From Methylobacterium durans (GTDB lineage: Bacteria; Pseudomonadota; Alphaproteobacteria; Rhizobiales; Beijerinckiaceae), in NCBI RefSeq assembly GCF_003173715.1, contig NZ_CP029550.1, forward strand, positions 2,046,001 to 2,110,000: a DNA stretch of 64,000 bases. The letters run 5' to 3'. The position numbers and the translations under genes were made by a program. Below are positions 27,776 through 37,377 of the stretch, piece by piece; within the stretch, counting starts at the first letter, position 1, and each line of letters opens with the position of its first letter. Below the pieces are notes generated by a model. That model searched no databases. It was not told where the DNA came from and was given only the letters and a program-made list of their open reading frames with translations.

Positions 27776-28191
27776 GCAAGTTGGCCGACGAACTGGAGCA
27801 CGAGGTCGAGACGACCCGCACGAAGCTCGATCAGACCCTCGGCAACCTTCAGTCGCGTCTCCATGCGTCTGGCCTGACCGGAAGCGTGGACGACCTGCGC
27901 GAAACGAGCATCAGGCTCACGGAAAGCGGTCAACGCCTGCTCGACAGCGTGCGCGCAAATCCTGTTCCTGCGCTCCTCGTCGGCGCCGGGCTCGGGTTTC
28001 TCGTCTACGATGCACTGACACGCGTCGCGGACCGCAGGCGCCTGTACTCGACGCCCGGGGTTGCCCACCCGCATGATCGCGATGGCGAGTTGCCAGAGAA
28101 CCATCCGGACCGGCTGCATGAGCGACTCGACGACGCGCTGGAGGAGAGCTTCCCTGGCAGCGATCCTGTCTCGGTGAGGATCACGAAGTAG
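27772..28191 (+). CDS. DUF3618 domain membrane protein
   Basis: 139 residues. The DUF3618 signature is at the N-terminus (LEHEVETTRTKLDQTLGNLQ). A membrane segment lies near residue 65 (PALLVGAGLGFLVYDAL). The C-terminal tail, RLDDALEESFPGSDPVSVRI, is a short motif seen in many small Rhizobiales proteins. Translationally coupled to the gene before it. Confidence 0.8.
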   Translation: MSKLADELEHEVETTRTKLDQTLGNLQSRLHASGLTGSVDDLRETSIRLTESGQRLLDSVRANPVPALLVGAGLGFLVYDALTRVADRRRLYSTPGVAHPHDRDGELPENHPDRLHERLDDALEESFPGSDPVSVRITK

Positions 28192-28293
28192 CGCGCCTGC
28201 CTATTACCCCTTGTTGAGCGAGACTCCTGGGGGTGGCGCTTCGGCCTACCGTGCAGCTCGATGAAGGTGCTGACGGGTGGTCCGACGCTGGCC

Positions 28294-30251
28294 TCAGGCG
28301 GCCGCGGCAGGCTCGCGCGGTGCCTCCCGGACGGCCTTGAGGCAGGCCTCGACACCGTCCCGCAGCGACGACACGTAGATGTCCGCCCCGAGTTCCCGAC
28401 CGAGGGCCGCGTCGGTCAGGACGCGCTCCCCCACCGGCCAGAGGCCGACCAGGATCGGGATGCCGGGCCTGCGCTGGCGCAGACGCTCCAGGAGATATCG
28501 CAGATGCGCCGGGCTGCCGGTGATGTCGAGGTAGGAGATGCAGATCATCGCCACCCCGGACAGGTCGAGGTCGCGGATGCGCCCGCGGGACACCGCTTCG
28601 TGGGGGTGATGCGCGCGCCGAGCCCGTGCTTGCGCAGAAGCTGCGCCAGGATGGATGAGGCCGCCTCGTCGAGCGGGCCGCGGCCGGCGATGCACAGCAC
28701 CGGAGCGTCGCCGCGCCAGATCTCGGGACGGTCCTCGACCGGCGGCGCTTGGCCCGGCACGGCCTCGTTCTTCGGGTGCACTTGCTCCGCCAGCGACGGA
28801 ACCTCGGAATGGCTCCTCGCCCTGGCGTCGGCGGAGGGCTCCGCGTCCGGTCGGCTCTCGAAATCCTCGACGAGACCCTGGCAGGAGGTCTTGATGTTCT
28901 CGAGTTGCGCCGGCGTCACCACGCCCCGCGCATAGTCGTTGGCGGCAAGCTGCAGGCCCTTCAACGCGACCTCGTCGTAATAGGACGAGAGGGAGCGCTC
29001 CTTCAGCATCGTCTCGCCGAGGTCCCGCGCCTCGTCCGGATCGCCGGCCAGCATCCGCTGGTAGAAATTCTCGACGGGCGTCAGCGGCGGGCGGTCGCCG
29101 AGCAGCACGTCGAAGAATTCCAGGCTCTCGACATGGCGGCCGAGCACCACGAGGCAGACCGTGAAGGGCGTGGCCAGGATCAGGCCGATCGGCCCCCAGA
29201 GGAAGCCCCAGAACAGGGTCGAGACGATGACGGCGAAGGGCGACAGGCCGGTCGAGTGACCGTACAGCAGCGGCTCGATCACGTGGCCGAACAGCGGCTC
29301 GGCGACCAGGAACAGGCCGGCCGTCCAGAGGACCATCGACCAGCCCGGATCGACGGCGGCGGCCAGAGCGAGGGGGAAGAGGGCGGCGATGAAGGCGCCG
29401 ATATAGGGCACGAAGCGCATGAGCGCCGAGAACACGCCCCAGAGGATCGGGCTCGGCACGCCGATGAACCAGAGCCCGAGCCCGATCAGGACGCCGAAGG
29501 CGGCGTTCATGCCGAGCTGCGCCAGGAAGTACGTTCCGAGCCTGCTCGCCGCATCGTCCATCGCCACCGTCGTGCGATGCAGGTCGCTCGATCCGAACAG
29601 GCGGATCAGGCGATTGCGCAGGTCCTCGCGCTGCATGAGCAGGAAGATCACCACCACGAGCACGATGCCGACCGTGGTCAGCGGCTCGACGATCGGCCCC
29701 AGAATGTTGTGGGCGAGCGTGAGGGGCGACGGATCCGGCTCCTGCACCCGCACGAGCTGCGCCTTCGGCGTCTCGCCGCCGGCCGGCGCTGCGGCGGTGG
29801 TGCCGGAGGCGGCCGCCTTCTGGGACGCGTCGTGGACCTGATGGTTGATCCGCTGCAGCAGCGCGTTGGCGCGCCCGAGGAAGCCCTCCTGGAGGCCGGC
29901 CGCCTTCTTCTGCACCGTGGCCTGATATTGCGGCAGGTTGCCGGCGAGGCTCGCGACCTGGGTTCCGATGACGGCCCCGATGCCGAGGATGACGCTGAGC
30001 GCGAGCAGCACCGCCACGATGACGGAGGGCACCCGGCCGAAGCGGATGCGGCGCAGGATGTTGACGACGGGCGCGAGGACGAAGCTCAGGAGGACGGCGA
30101 GCACGAGGGGGATGAAGACCTCGCGGCCGAAATAGAGGGCGGCGATGACCACGACGCCGACCGCGAGCGTCAGGAGACCGCGCAGGCCCGGGGTGATCGG
30201 GGGCGGCACCTGTGCGGGCTGGCGCGGAGCGGGCGTCGATGTGGCTGCCAT
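28294..30251 (-). pseudogene. AI-2E-family transporter with C-terminal Rossmann-like domain, frameshifted
   Basis: Multi-pass inner-membrane protein of the AI-2E transporter (PerM) family: GLLTLAVGVVVIAALYFGRE starts the first helix pair, VGIVLVVVIFLLMQREDLRN is the conserved central segment, and LILATPFTVCLVVLGRHV is near the end of the membrane part. About 220 cytoplasmic residues follow, the last 130 resembling a B12-binding/Rossmann fold (APVLCIAGRGPLDEAASSIL). The frame is lost at the G run 28602-28606 and resumes as HEAVSRGRIRDLDLSGVAMI to 28294. One added base gives about 652 residues. Substrate unknown; a sequencing error is likely. Confidence 0.8.
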
Positions 30252-30639
30252 CGTGGAATCCGGCTGAGACGGGTGCCGGCCATGCCGGGTCTCCCCTCAA
30301 CGCGGAGGCCCGCATTTCGGTGACATCTCCGCCGCGCCACGGATCCCTCTGGATCCCTTGGCATCTGCGTTCGAACTGTCGCTTTCGAGAGGCCGCCTGG
30401 GTCGGTTGGATAACGGCAATGGGCGCGTAGCTGCCGGCCGGGTCTGGCCGAGAGAAGAAAGTCGGCTTTCGGGTAGATTGCCAAGGAAAGCGGACGCTTC
30501 TGCAAAGGGTATTGGTCCTTGTCGGCTCGTTGAGGCCCCCAGATGGGACGCCTCGACTGTCGTTCGGTGACGTCGTCGGCAACAGCGAACCTGCGCTCGC
30601 CGCGAACGTTACCCCTCGCGCCGCGAGAGGACACCCTGG
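30252..30639. other. Divergent intergenic region
   Basis: 388 bases between the AI-2E transporter and the phosphatase. ORFs crossing it look non-coding. No EcfG-type site found. Confidence 0.4.
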
Positions 30640-31404
30640 ATGCAGCAACGCTGGCCGAGCCGGATCTGGATCGTCCGTCATGGCGAGAGTGCCGGCAACG
30701 TTGCCAGGAATGTCGCACACGGCGCCGGGCATTCACGCATCGACATCGCCGAGCGTGACGTCGATGTGCCTCTCAGTCCGCGCGGCGAAGAGCAGGCCCT
30801 GGCACTCGGGCGCTGGTTCGCCGCGATGCCGTCCGGCGAGCGCCCGCAGGTCGTGCTGACATCGCCTTACCGGCGTGCACAGGGCACGGCCGCGCTGATC
30901 CGGGACGCCGGCGGGCTCGCCGACCGCGCGTCCGAGTTCGTCGTCGACGAGCGCCTGCGGGAGAAGGAACTCGGGATCCTCGACCGCCTCACGCACGCGG
31001 GTGTCGCGGAGCTGTATCCCGAGCAGGCTGCCATGCGCGCTCGGCTCGGCAAGTTCTATCACCGGCCGCCCTCCGGAGAGAGCTGGTGCGACGTCATCCT
31101 CCGGCTGCGTAGTGCGCTCGACACCATCTCGCTGCACCATGACGGACAACGAGTGCTGTTGGTCGCCCATCAGGTCGTGGTGCTCTGTTTGCGCTACTTG
31201 CTCGAGAACATGAGCGAGACGCAGATCCTCGCCATCGACACTCAGGCCGAGGTCGCGAACTGCTCCGTGACGGAATATGCCTCAGCACCGGAGGAGGGCC
31301 TCAACGGAGGGCTCAAGCTCGTCCGCTACAACTTCGTCGCACCAGTCGCACAGGGCGGGGCCCCTGTGACGGCCGAGCCGGACGCGAACGTGTTAGACCG
31401 ATGA
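30640..31404 (+). CDS. Histidine phosphatase superfamily protein
   Basis: 254 residues. WIVRHGESAGN at residues 10-20 carries the catalytic histidine; LTSPYRRAQGTAALI, EKELGILD and VLLVAHQVVVLCLRY (second catalytic His) complete the phosphoglycerate-mutase-like pattern. The substrate is not evident. The stop overlaps the nnrD start (ATGA), so the two are co-translated. Confidence 0.85.
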   Translation: MQQRWPSRIWIVRHGESAGNVARNVAHGAGHSRIDIAERDVDVPLSPRGEEQALALGRWFAAMPSGERPQVVLTSPYRRAQGTAALIRDAGGLADRASEFVVDERLREKELGILDRLTHAGVAELYPEQAAMRARLGKFYHRPPSGESWCDVILRLRSALDTISLHHDGQRVLLVAHQVVVLCLRYLLENMSETQILAIDTQAEVANCSVTEYASAPEEGLNGGLKLVRYNFVAPVAQGGAPVTAEPDANVLDR

Positions 31405-32297
31405 CTGAGAACCACCTCACGCTGGAAAGCCTTCGGGCCTTGCCGCTCCCGATGCCGGAAGAGGGTAGCAAGGAGCAGCGCGGCACCGTCCTGGTGCTCG
31501 GTGGTTCCGTCGAGGTGCCCGGGGCCGCCCTTCTCGCCGGTGTCGCCGCACTTCGGGCCGGTGCAGGTCGCCTCCGGATCGCAACGGTCCGGAGTGCTGC
31601 GCTCGCAATGGCCCTCGCGGTGCCGGAGGGCAGGGTCATCGGGCTGGCTGAAACGGAGGATGGGGAGATCGATCCGGCTCAGGCCGAGGAGCGCGTATGT
31701 GCGCTCGCGGAGCGCAGCGAAGCGGTGCTGGTCGGGCCTGGTCTGAGCGCAGGCGAGGCCGCAGATGCACTCTGTTCCTCCGTCCTGCGGGGTGAGCCGT
31801 CGACCTCCTTCGTGCTCGATGCGGGAGCCCTCTGCGGGCTCGCTGCCCGCGCCGAGGCGGTTCGCTCATGCGGTGGCCGAGCGGTGATCACGCCCCATGC
31901 CGGCGAGATGGCACAGCTTCTCGGAATCGACCGGGATGCTGTCGAGGCCGATCCACTGGCGGCGGCGCTCAGAGCAGCGGACCTGCTGGGCTGCGTCGTG
32001 ATCATGAAGGGCGCAAAGAGCTGGATCGTGAGCCCCGCCGGCGAACGGTGGTTCTACAACGGGGGCGGCGTCGGGCTGGCGACCTCTGGCTCTGGCGACG
32101 CCCTGTCGGGCATCCTCGCAGGTCTTCTCGCGCGCGGAGCCGAAGTGATGACGGCCGCGCTCTGGGGCGTTCTCCTGCACGGAGAAGCGGGGCGGCGGCT
32201 GGCCGAGCGCGTGGGGCCGGTCGGCTTCCTGGCGCGGGAGATCGCCGATGAGGTGCCCGCCATCCTCCACGAAGCAGGGCCGCACCGGTCGCCATGA
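31401..32297 (+). CDS. nnrD: ADP/ATP-dependent NAD(P)H-hydrate dehydratase
   Basis: 298 residues. It repairs hydrated NAD(P)H. The ribokinase-like fold shows GTVLVLGGSVEVPGAALLAG near residue 28, VITPHAGEMAQLL near 170 and the catalytic loop TSGSGDALSGILAG near 230. It is a stand-alone NnrD; the NnrE epimerase domain that is often fused is absent here. Confidence 0.8.
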   Translation: MTENHLTLESLRALPLPMPEEGSKEQRGTVLVLGGSVEVPGAALLAGVAALRAGAGRLRIATVRSAALAMALAVPEGRVIGLAETEDGEIDPAQAEERVCALAERSEAVLVGPGLSAGEAADALCSSVLRGEPSTSFVLDAGALCGLAARAEAVRSCGGRAVITPHAGEMAQLLGIDRDAVEADPLAAALRAADLLGCVVIMKGAKSWIVSPAGERWFYNGGGVGLATSGSGDALSGILAGLLARGAEVMTAALWGVLLHGEAGRRLAERVGPVGFLAREIADEVPAILHEAGPHRSP

Positions 32298-32403
32298 GAG
32301 GGCGCCATGCAGCCTGGGGAAGCGGCCCGCGGTCGCGCGGCAAGCTCCTGAGTAGACGGGGGAAGCAGTTGTGCGGGTAGGTACGCGTCAGGTGTGAGCG
32401 CTA

Positions 32404-32428
32404 GGAACATCGCTGAAACCGGGCGGTT
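32404..32428 (+). promoter_or_regulatory. GSR-type promoter of zinc miniprotein
   Basis: GGAAC (32404-32408), 16 bases, GGTT (32425-32428); 28 bases before the start at 32457. One mismatch from CGTT. Confidence 0.5.
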
Positions 32429-32456
32429 CTCCCCACCCTGGACGAGGAGCGCAAAC

Positions 32457-32624
32457 ATGACGAGTTCACAGCCCACCAAACCCGGAGATGAAGCCCAGCC
32501 CGGAACGCCCGGAACGGGCGAGAACCTGTGCCCACGCTGCGCGGGCTCTGGTCAGTTCGAGGCGAAGACTTGCCCGGAGTGCAACGGCACCGGAAAGGTT
32601 ATCACCGGCATTGGCGGGGGGTGA
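32457..32624 (+). CDS. DnaJ-type zinc-finger miniprotein
   Basis: 55 residues from the ATG at 32457, with GAGGAG upstream. A Pro/Gly-rich N-terminus is followed by CPRCAGSGQFEAKTCPECNG, ending TGKV: two CxxCxGxG-like repeats, the DnaJ cysteine-rich module alone. It may bind one zinc and act with a chaperone or as a redox switch (inference). Putative GSR promoter upstream. Confidence 0.7.
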   Translation: MTSSQPTKPGDEAQPGTPGTGENLCPRCAGSGQFEAKTCPECNGTGKVITGIGGG

Positions 32625-33143
32625 TCGCCGCCCCAAGCGGGCTGACGTTGTGGTCGCGAGGCCCGCAGGAGCCTGACCCGCCACCCACGTCCCGGCTGCT
32701 CAGTGTGACCCGCTCGGCCGCTGGTCAAGCTGTGCTTGTGGGGCGCTGTGATGCCCGAACGAGGCTCGGCACGACGTTTGGCTTGTAGATGAATTCTGCG
32801 CCATTCGCAGTGGATCGGCCCTGTGGTCCGAGCCCCCGAACGTCAGCAAGAGAGCGAGCTCAGGCCGAAGGCTTCGCGTTCTGTGCGCCGGTTGTTTGGT
32901 CCCCTCCATCGATCTCGCCGGGAACGCGCATCGGTGACGAGCGCCGAGGCCTCCGAGGCTTGAGGCACGTGCAGTGTTCGATCCTTGATGTCGGCGTCGT
33001 AACCGAGCACCCAGCCTGTCTCAGCAGACCCGGCATTGCCGACTGGAAGTCCGGCTCTTCTTCAACCAGGACCACCACCGCGCTTCACGCAGGCCGTCAG
33101 ACAGGGGAGCGTTGAGGACCGCGCTCAGTTCTCCCTGCGCCTA
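32625..33143. other. 519-base region with possible response-regulator remnant
   Basis: On the minus strand, 32860-33078 begins VVLVEEEPDFQSAMPGLLRQ then AGCSVTT, which resembles the first strand and helix of a receiver domain. The rest is unlike a receiver and the phosphoacceptor region is missing. Probably a gene fragment. Nothing else seen. Confidence 0.35.
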
Positions 33144-33455
33144 TCAGAGCAGCAAGATCTCCTGAGCACGGACGACAATGCTGTCCTGTTTGAAGCGGTT
33201 TTCCAGGGTGCGCCGGTACCGGTCCCACCACGAAGAATCGAGCTCTCGCGTCATGACCTCGAACACCACGATGTCGTCGCGTGCCGTCTTGCCGTTCTCT
33301 TCCCAGAGGCCCTCCGCCGGCCCGCGGGTGAAAGCCGTCATGCCTCCGAACCGTTCGGTGAGTTCCGACCGCACGCGTGCGTACTCGGAGCTGGAGAAGG
33401 GCTGGCCCTCGTTGTCGGAGAGGGGCAGGAGGATCTGGATCACGTGCTGGGGCAT
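33144..33455 (-). CDS. Unknown conserved-looking protein
   Basis: 103 residues. QHVIQILLPLSDNEGQPFSS then ERFGGMTAFTRGPAEGLWE gives an alpha-beta ferredoxin-like impression. I associate it with an uncharacterised family common in proteobacteria. Ends LLL. Isolated gene. Confidence 0.6.
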   Translation of the reverse strand: MPQHVIQILLPLSDNEGQPFSSSEYARVRSELTERFGGMTAFTRGPAEGLWEENGKTARDDIVVFEVMTRELDSSWWDRYRRTLENRFKQDSIVVRAQEILLL

Positions 33456-33827
33456 TGTGCGGCTTGATGAATGGGGCGACCGTCGGAATGCATCGCTACC
33501 GTTTCCTCAGTGAGCAAAGACTTGGCTGCCTGGGACTTGGCTGCCTGGCCGCTCGGGGCGCACCTGCAGGGCAGCGGCGACAGCCTTCGCGATCTTCCGC
33601 CCGCCCTCGACGGACGGCTCGATGGGGTTGGCGAAATCCGCGTCCTCGCCGCAGAGCACGCGCAGGTCGATCAGCGGGCGGCCGCGCGCGAAGGCCTCGC
33701 GCGTGATGATGTCGTTGAGCAGCGAGAGGGCCGCTCCGGCCAGACGTCGCCGCTGTGGGTCGGGATAGCGCGGATCGTAGATCGTGCAGATGGCCGCCGG
33801 CCGTCCCGTCGCCTGCACCGTACTTAG

Positions 33828-35229
33828 CATTACAGTTGCAGGGTGAGGCTCCTATCTGAGTGGTTTCGGATGGGAGAGCGCGATGTCCTCAACCTCGCTC
33901 GAATCCACGCTGGAGCTCTGGTCGACGACACTGCGGCAGGCCAAGCAGCGCATCCGCCCGCTGTTTGCCGCCCCGAGCGTCGCCGCCTCCGCCAACGCCT
34001 TCCTGGAGGGCTTGCTTGGGGGTGAGCGGCGCAAGACCGGCTGGATGCGGGCTGAAGCTGCTGGTGATCCAGGCCCCTGGCGCCAGCAGGCTGTCCTCGG
34101 TCGCACGCACTGGGACGCGGAGGCGCTGCGGGACGTGGTGCGTGACTACGTCCTCGAGACGCTCGGCTCACCTGACGCGGTGGTGGTGATCGACGAGACC
34201 GGCTTCTTGAAGCAGGGCAGAGCCTCGTGCGGTGTGGGCCGGCAGTACACAGGCTCAGCTGGCAAGATCACCAACTGCCAGATCGGGGTGTTTGCCGCCT
34301 ACGTCTCGGATCAGGGCCACGCCTTCATCGATCGTCAGCTGTACCTGCCCAAAGCCTGGGCCGGAGACCCGGCTCGAAGGCGGACGGCGCATGTGCCGGA
34401 GGCCATCACCTTTGCCACCAAGCCGCAGCTGGCGCTGGCCATGATCGAGCGGGCGATAAAGGCAGAGGTGCCGTTTGCGTGGGTTGCGGCTGACAGCATC
34501 TACGGGGTTGGCGAGATCGAGCTGGCGCTGCGCCGTGCGTACAAGGGCTACGTGCTCGGTGTCACGGGTCAGCATCGGTTCTGGTCCTGGGACCAAAACC
34601 TCGACGTCGCGGGCACCGCCGAGGAGATCGCCAAGGATCTCTCCAAGACAGACTGGATCCGGCTCTCGGCCGGATCTGGCACGAAGGGACCGCGCCTGTT
34701 CGACTGGGCCTACCTGCCGCTGGCCACGCTGCCGGCGGATGCGCTCGACGCCGCTCTTGATCAGAGCGTGTGGACGCGCGGCCTGCTCGTGCGGCGCAGC
34801 CTGTCGGACGGGAGCTTCTCCTACTTCACCACTTGGTGCCCGGTCGGCACGCCGGTGCAGACGCTGGTGGCCGTGGAGGGGCGACGCTGGGCCATCGAGG
34901 ACGCGTTCGAGACCGCCAAGACGGAGCTCGGGCTGGCCCACAACGAGAGCCGTTCGTGGCACGGCTGGCACCGGCACGTCAGCTTGGTGATGCTGGCTTT
35001 TGCGATGTTGGCGCGGGTGCGCCGGTTGGCCAACGGAACGCCCCCAAAAACGCCGCTCATCGCCAAGCTCGCCGGTGCCGTGGTCCATTCAGGAGATCCG
35101 GCGCGTGGCGATGCGGCTGGCGCAGCGGCGCATTGAGCCCGCGCTCGTGCTCGCTTGGTCAGCCTGGCGGCGCGCCCACCAAGCTGCCGCCCGACAGGCG
35201 CACCTCAGAACGAAACTGCAACTGTAATG
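33828..35229 (+). mobile_element. IS701-family insertion sequence
   Basis: 1402 bp. Perfect 14-bp terminal repeats CATTACAGTTGCAG and CTGCAACTGTAATG. A 4-bp TTAG target duplication (33824-33827 and 35230-35233) fits the YTAR target of the IS701 family. It lies in the SGNH hydrolase gene. Confidence 0.9.
33883..35227 (+). pseudogene. IS701-family transposase, frameshifted near the C-terminus
   Basis: The DDE core is present: VVVIDETGFLKQG (D), FAWVAADSIYGVGEIE (D) and WAIEDAFETAKTELGL (E). At the C5A5 tract 35041-35050 the frame changes; the native C-terminus (VPWSIQEIRRVAMRLAQRRI, ending LRTKLQL) is in another frame and stops at 35227, inside the terminal repeat. An extra A in the A5 run would explain it. 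Confidence 0.75.
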
Positions 35230-35232
35230 TTA

Positions 35233-36083
35233 GAGCGTCTAACAAAACCACCGTTCGATGAAGCGCCAGACGATGAGGGCTGCGGCCAGCGTGGAGAAGG
35301 CGAGATGGATATCGCTCCGCCGCTCGTAGCGAATGGCAAGGCGGCGGAACTGGGCAAACCAAGCGAGCGTGCGCTCGACCACCCACCTGTGACGCCCGAG
35401 ACGCTGACTGCTCTCGATCCCGCGGCGGGCGATGCGGTGCTGGATGCGCCGACGGGTAAGAGCCCGACGGCAGCGGCGGTGGTCGTAGGCCTTGTCGGCA
35501 TACAGCCGGGCGGGGCGTTTGCGCGGCCGCCCCCAGCACTGGCGGATCGGCGGGACGGCATCCACGACCGTCTCCAGCATCCGGCTGTCGTGCACGTTGG
35601 CCCCTGTGAGGCTCAGCGCGAGAGGGATGCCCTTCGCATCGGTGAGGACGTGGCGCTTCGTGCCCGGCTTGCCGCGATCGGTCGGGTTCGGGCCCGTCGC
35701 CGAGCCCCCCTTTTGGCTGCAATCGAGGCGCTGTCGAGCGAAGCGCGGCTGAAGTCGATGCCGTTCTGGCGTCCCAGCCGGTCGAGCAGCGCCTGTTGCA
35801 GACGGTCCCACACCCCCGCCTTCTGCCAGTCCCGCAGGCGTCGCCAGCAGGTCATACCCGAGCCGCAGCCCATCTCGCGGGGCAGCAACTCCCAGGGCGT
35901 GCCCGAGCGCAGCACAAACAGGATGCCCGTCAGCGCTGCGCGGTCGGACATCCGCGGGCGGCCACCTTTCGGCTTGGGCGGCTCAGGCGGCAACAGCGGG
36001 GCGATGACGGCCCATAAGCCGTCGGGAAGGAGCGGTTTCGCCATCCCTCCTCAACGCGCCACAACCGGTTTTGTTAGAGGCTC
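35233..36083 (-). mobile_element. IS5-family insertion sequence inserted at the IS701 target duplication
   Basis: 851 bp. Terminal repeats GAGCGTCTAACAAAACC and (reversed) GAGCCTCTAACAAAACC. A TTA duplication flanks it (35230-35232 and 36084-36086). The left TTA is part of the TTAG made by the IS701-family element, so this element came second. Confidence 0.85.
35239..36044 (-). CDS. IS5-family transposase in two frames
   Basis: OrfA (from 36044) reads GLWAVIAPLLPPEPPKPKGG then RSGTPWELLPREMGCGSGMT. OrfB continues KRHVLTDAKGIPLALSLTGA, LYADKAYDHRRC and HRWVVERTLAWFAQF (DDE residues D, D, E). The switch occurs at AAAAGGGGGG (coding strand, 35705-35714) and fits programmed -1 frameshifting known in this group, although a base loss in the G run is also possible. 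Confidence 0.75.
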
Positions 36084-36555
36084 TTAGCATGGCGCCGTAC
36101 TCGGCCTGGAAGCGATCCCGCACTTCGACCAGGAGAGCCAATGCCTCGGCCACGGATCGGACAGTCCGCTCCAGCACCGCGGAGGCTCGCAGCGCATCGT
36201 TGCCGCCGACGCTGACCACGAGATGGCTTGCATCGTCGGGGCATCTGGCGAGCTGATGCGGCACGTCCGCGATGACGTTGCCGTCGACCGCGAGAAGGCT
36301 CGCCTGCCAGCCGGCTGGCAGCACCGCCCGCAGTTGCTGAACGACATCTGGCCCACCACCGACATAGGCGGCATTGTCGAAGACGGAATCGCCGAGAAGT
36401 ACGACGTGCGGCATGGATCTCCCTTGTGCGGTGAGCGTCCCGGACCGGACGCAGGAAGGGGACAGGAGCACCCCTGTCGCGAGCAGGCCGCGCCGGCAGA
36501 TGTGGCCCTCCGCACGGGCATCGGCATGCGACCGCTCTCCCGATACGGCGCTTCA

Positions 36556-37167
36556 TCACACCCAGTTTTGGAGCAGGGTGTCGGTCGTGACGGTCTCCAC
36601 CTGCTGGCCGTAGCGGCTGTGATAGAGGGTGAGCATCGCGTCGTGTGCTTGGTCCGACGAGCTGCAGAGCCCGTCCGTGACGATGACGATGCGGTAGCCG
36701 CGGTCGACGGCACCGAGCACGGTGCCGAGCACGCAGACATCCGTCTCGCCGCCCGTGACCACAAGCGTGTCGACGCCTCGTGCCCGCAGGCGTTCATGGA
36801 GGTCTGTCTCGACCCAGGGTGAGTAGACATGCTTGTCGATCGTCTCGGCCGGCGGCACGAACCGGGCGAGTTCCGGCACAAGCTCGATCCGATCCGGGCC
36901 GAGTTGCTCGATCGTCATCGAGGCCCAGCGCTCGTAGTAGCGCTTCCACGTGCCCTCACCCTGGCCGGGCGCCTGGGCTGGGATGAAACGGGTGAACACG
37001 GTCTGGCGCGGATGAGCCTCGACGATCTGCTGCACCTTGGGCAGGACCCGTGGCATCCAAGGCGTGCACCAGTCGGTGTGCTCGGCAAACATCCGCTGCA
37101 TGTCGACACAGAGATGCGCGCAGCTATCGCCCAATGTTCCGAAACGAAGTTCGTCGCTTCCTGCCAT
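36556..37167 (-). CDS. Isochorismatase-family cysteine hydrolase
   Basis: 203 residues. The catalytic triad pattern is visible: LCVDMQRMF (Asp, about residue 22), a lysine in ETIDKHVYSPW, and TGGETDVCVLGTVLGA (Cys, about residue 144). Related enzymes are amidases or nicotinamidases; the substrate is unknown. An EcfG-type promoter lies 42 bases upstream. Confidence 0.85.
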   Translation of the reverse strand: MAGSDELRFGTLGDSCAHLCVDMQRMFAEHTDWCTPWMPRVLPKVQQIVEAHPRQTVFTRFIPAQAPGQGEGTWKRYYERWASMTIEQLGPDRIELVPELARFVPPAETIDKHVYSPWVETDLHERLRARGVDTLVVTGGETDVCVLGTVLGAVDRGYRIVIVTDGLCSSSDQAHDAMLTLYHSRYGQQVETVTTDTLLQNWV

Positions 37168-37208
37168 GCGGCGGCCGTCCCAGGTGTAAACATGTCCGTG
37201 GAATGTTC

Positions 37209-37233
37209 AACCGGCGCCCCGGGAGCGGGTTCC
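37209..37233 (-). promoter_or_regulatory. GSR-type promoter of isochorismatase-like gene
   Basis: On the minus strand GGAAC (37233-37229), 16 bases, GGTT (37212-37209), facing the gene that starts at 37167. Confidence 0.5.
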
Positions 37234-37377
37234 GCGATAAACATGGATCAAAGTTGGCGGGTATCGAACTAATGGCAGCCTAAACAAAGTATTTAGTAGG
37301 AACAACAAATAAATACCGGTAGATACACTAACGCCTGTTTTCTGATTTGATCGAGTCAAGCTTCAATTGTGGAGGCA

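Larger units (their letters stand above)
33507..36414 (-). pseudogene. SGNH/GDSL hydrolase interrupted by two IS elements
   Basis: The N-terminal part starts at the ATG at 36414, with AGGGAG upstream, and reads MPHVVLLGDSVFDNAAYVGG (block I GDS) and HLVVSVGGNDALRAS (block III GGND). It stops at YGAML where the IS elements begin (36086). The C-terminal part (33823-33507) continues STVQATGRPAAICTIYDPRY, then EDADFANPIEPSVEGGRKIA. Excising 33828-36086 while keeping one TTAG gives one open frame of about 215 residues. It was an esterase/lipase-type enzyme before insertion. Confidence 0.85.

Noticed and set aside
28749..30323. 524-residue ORF antisense to the AI-2E transporter
   Set aside because: Shadow ORF; no domain pattern.
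32860..33078. Response regulator gene on the minus strand
   Set aside because: Only the first strand and helix resemble a receiver; the phosphoacceptor and later motifs are missing.
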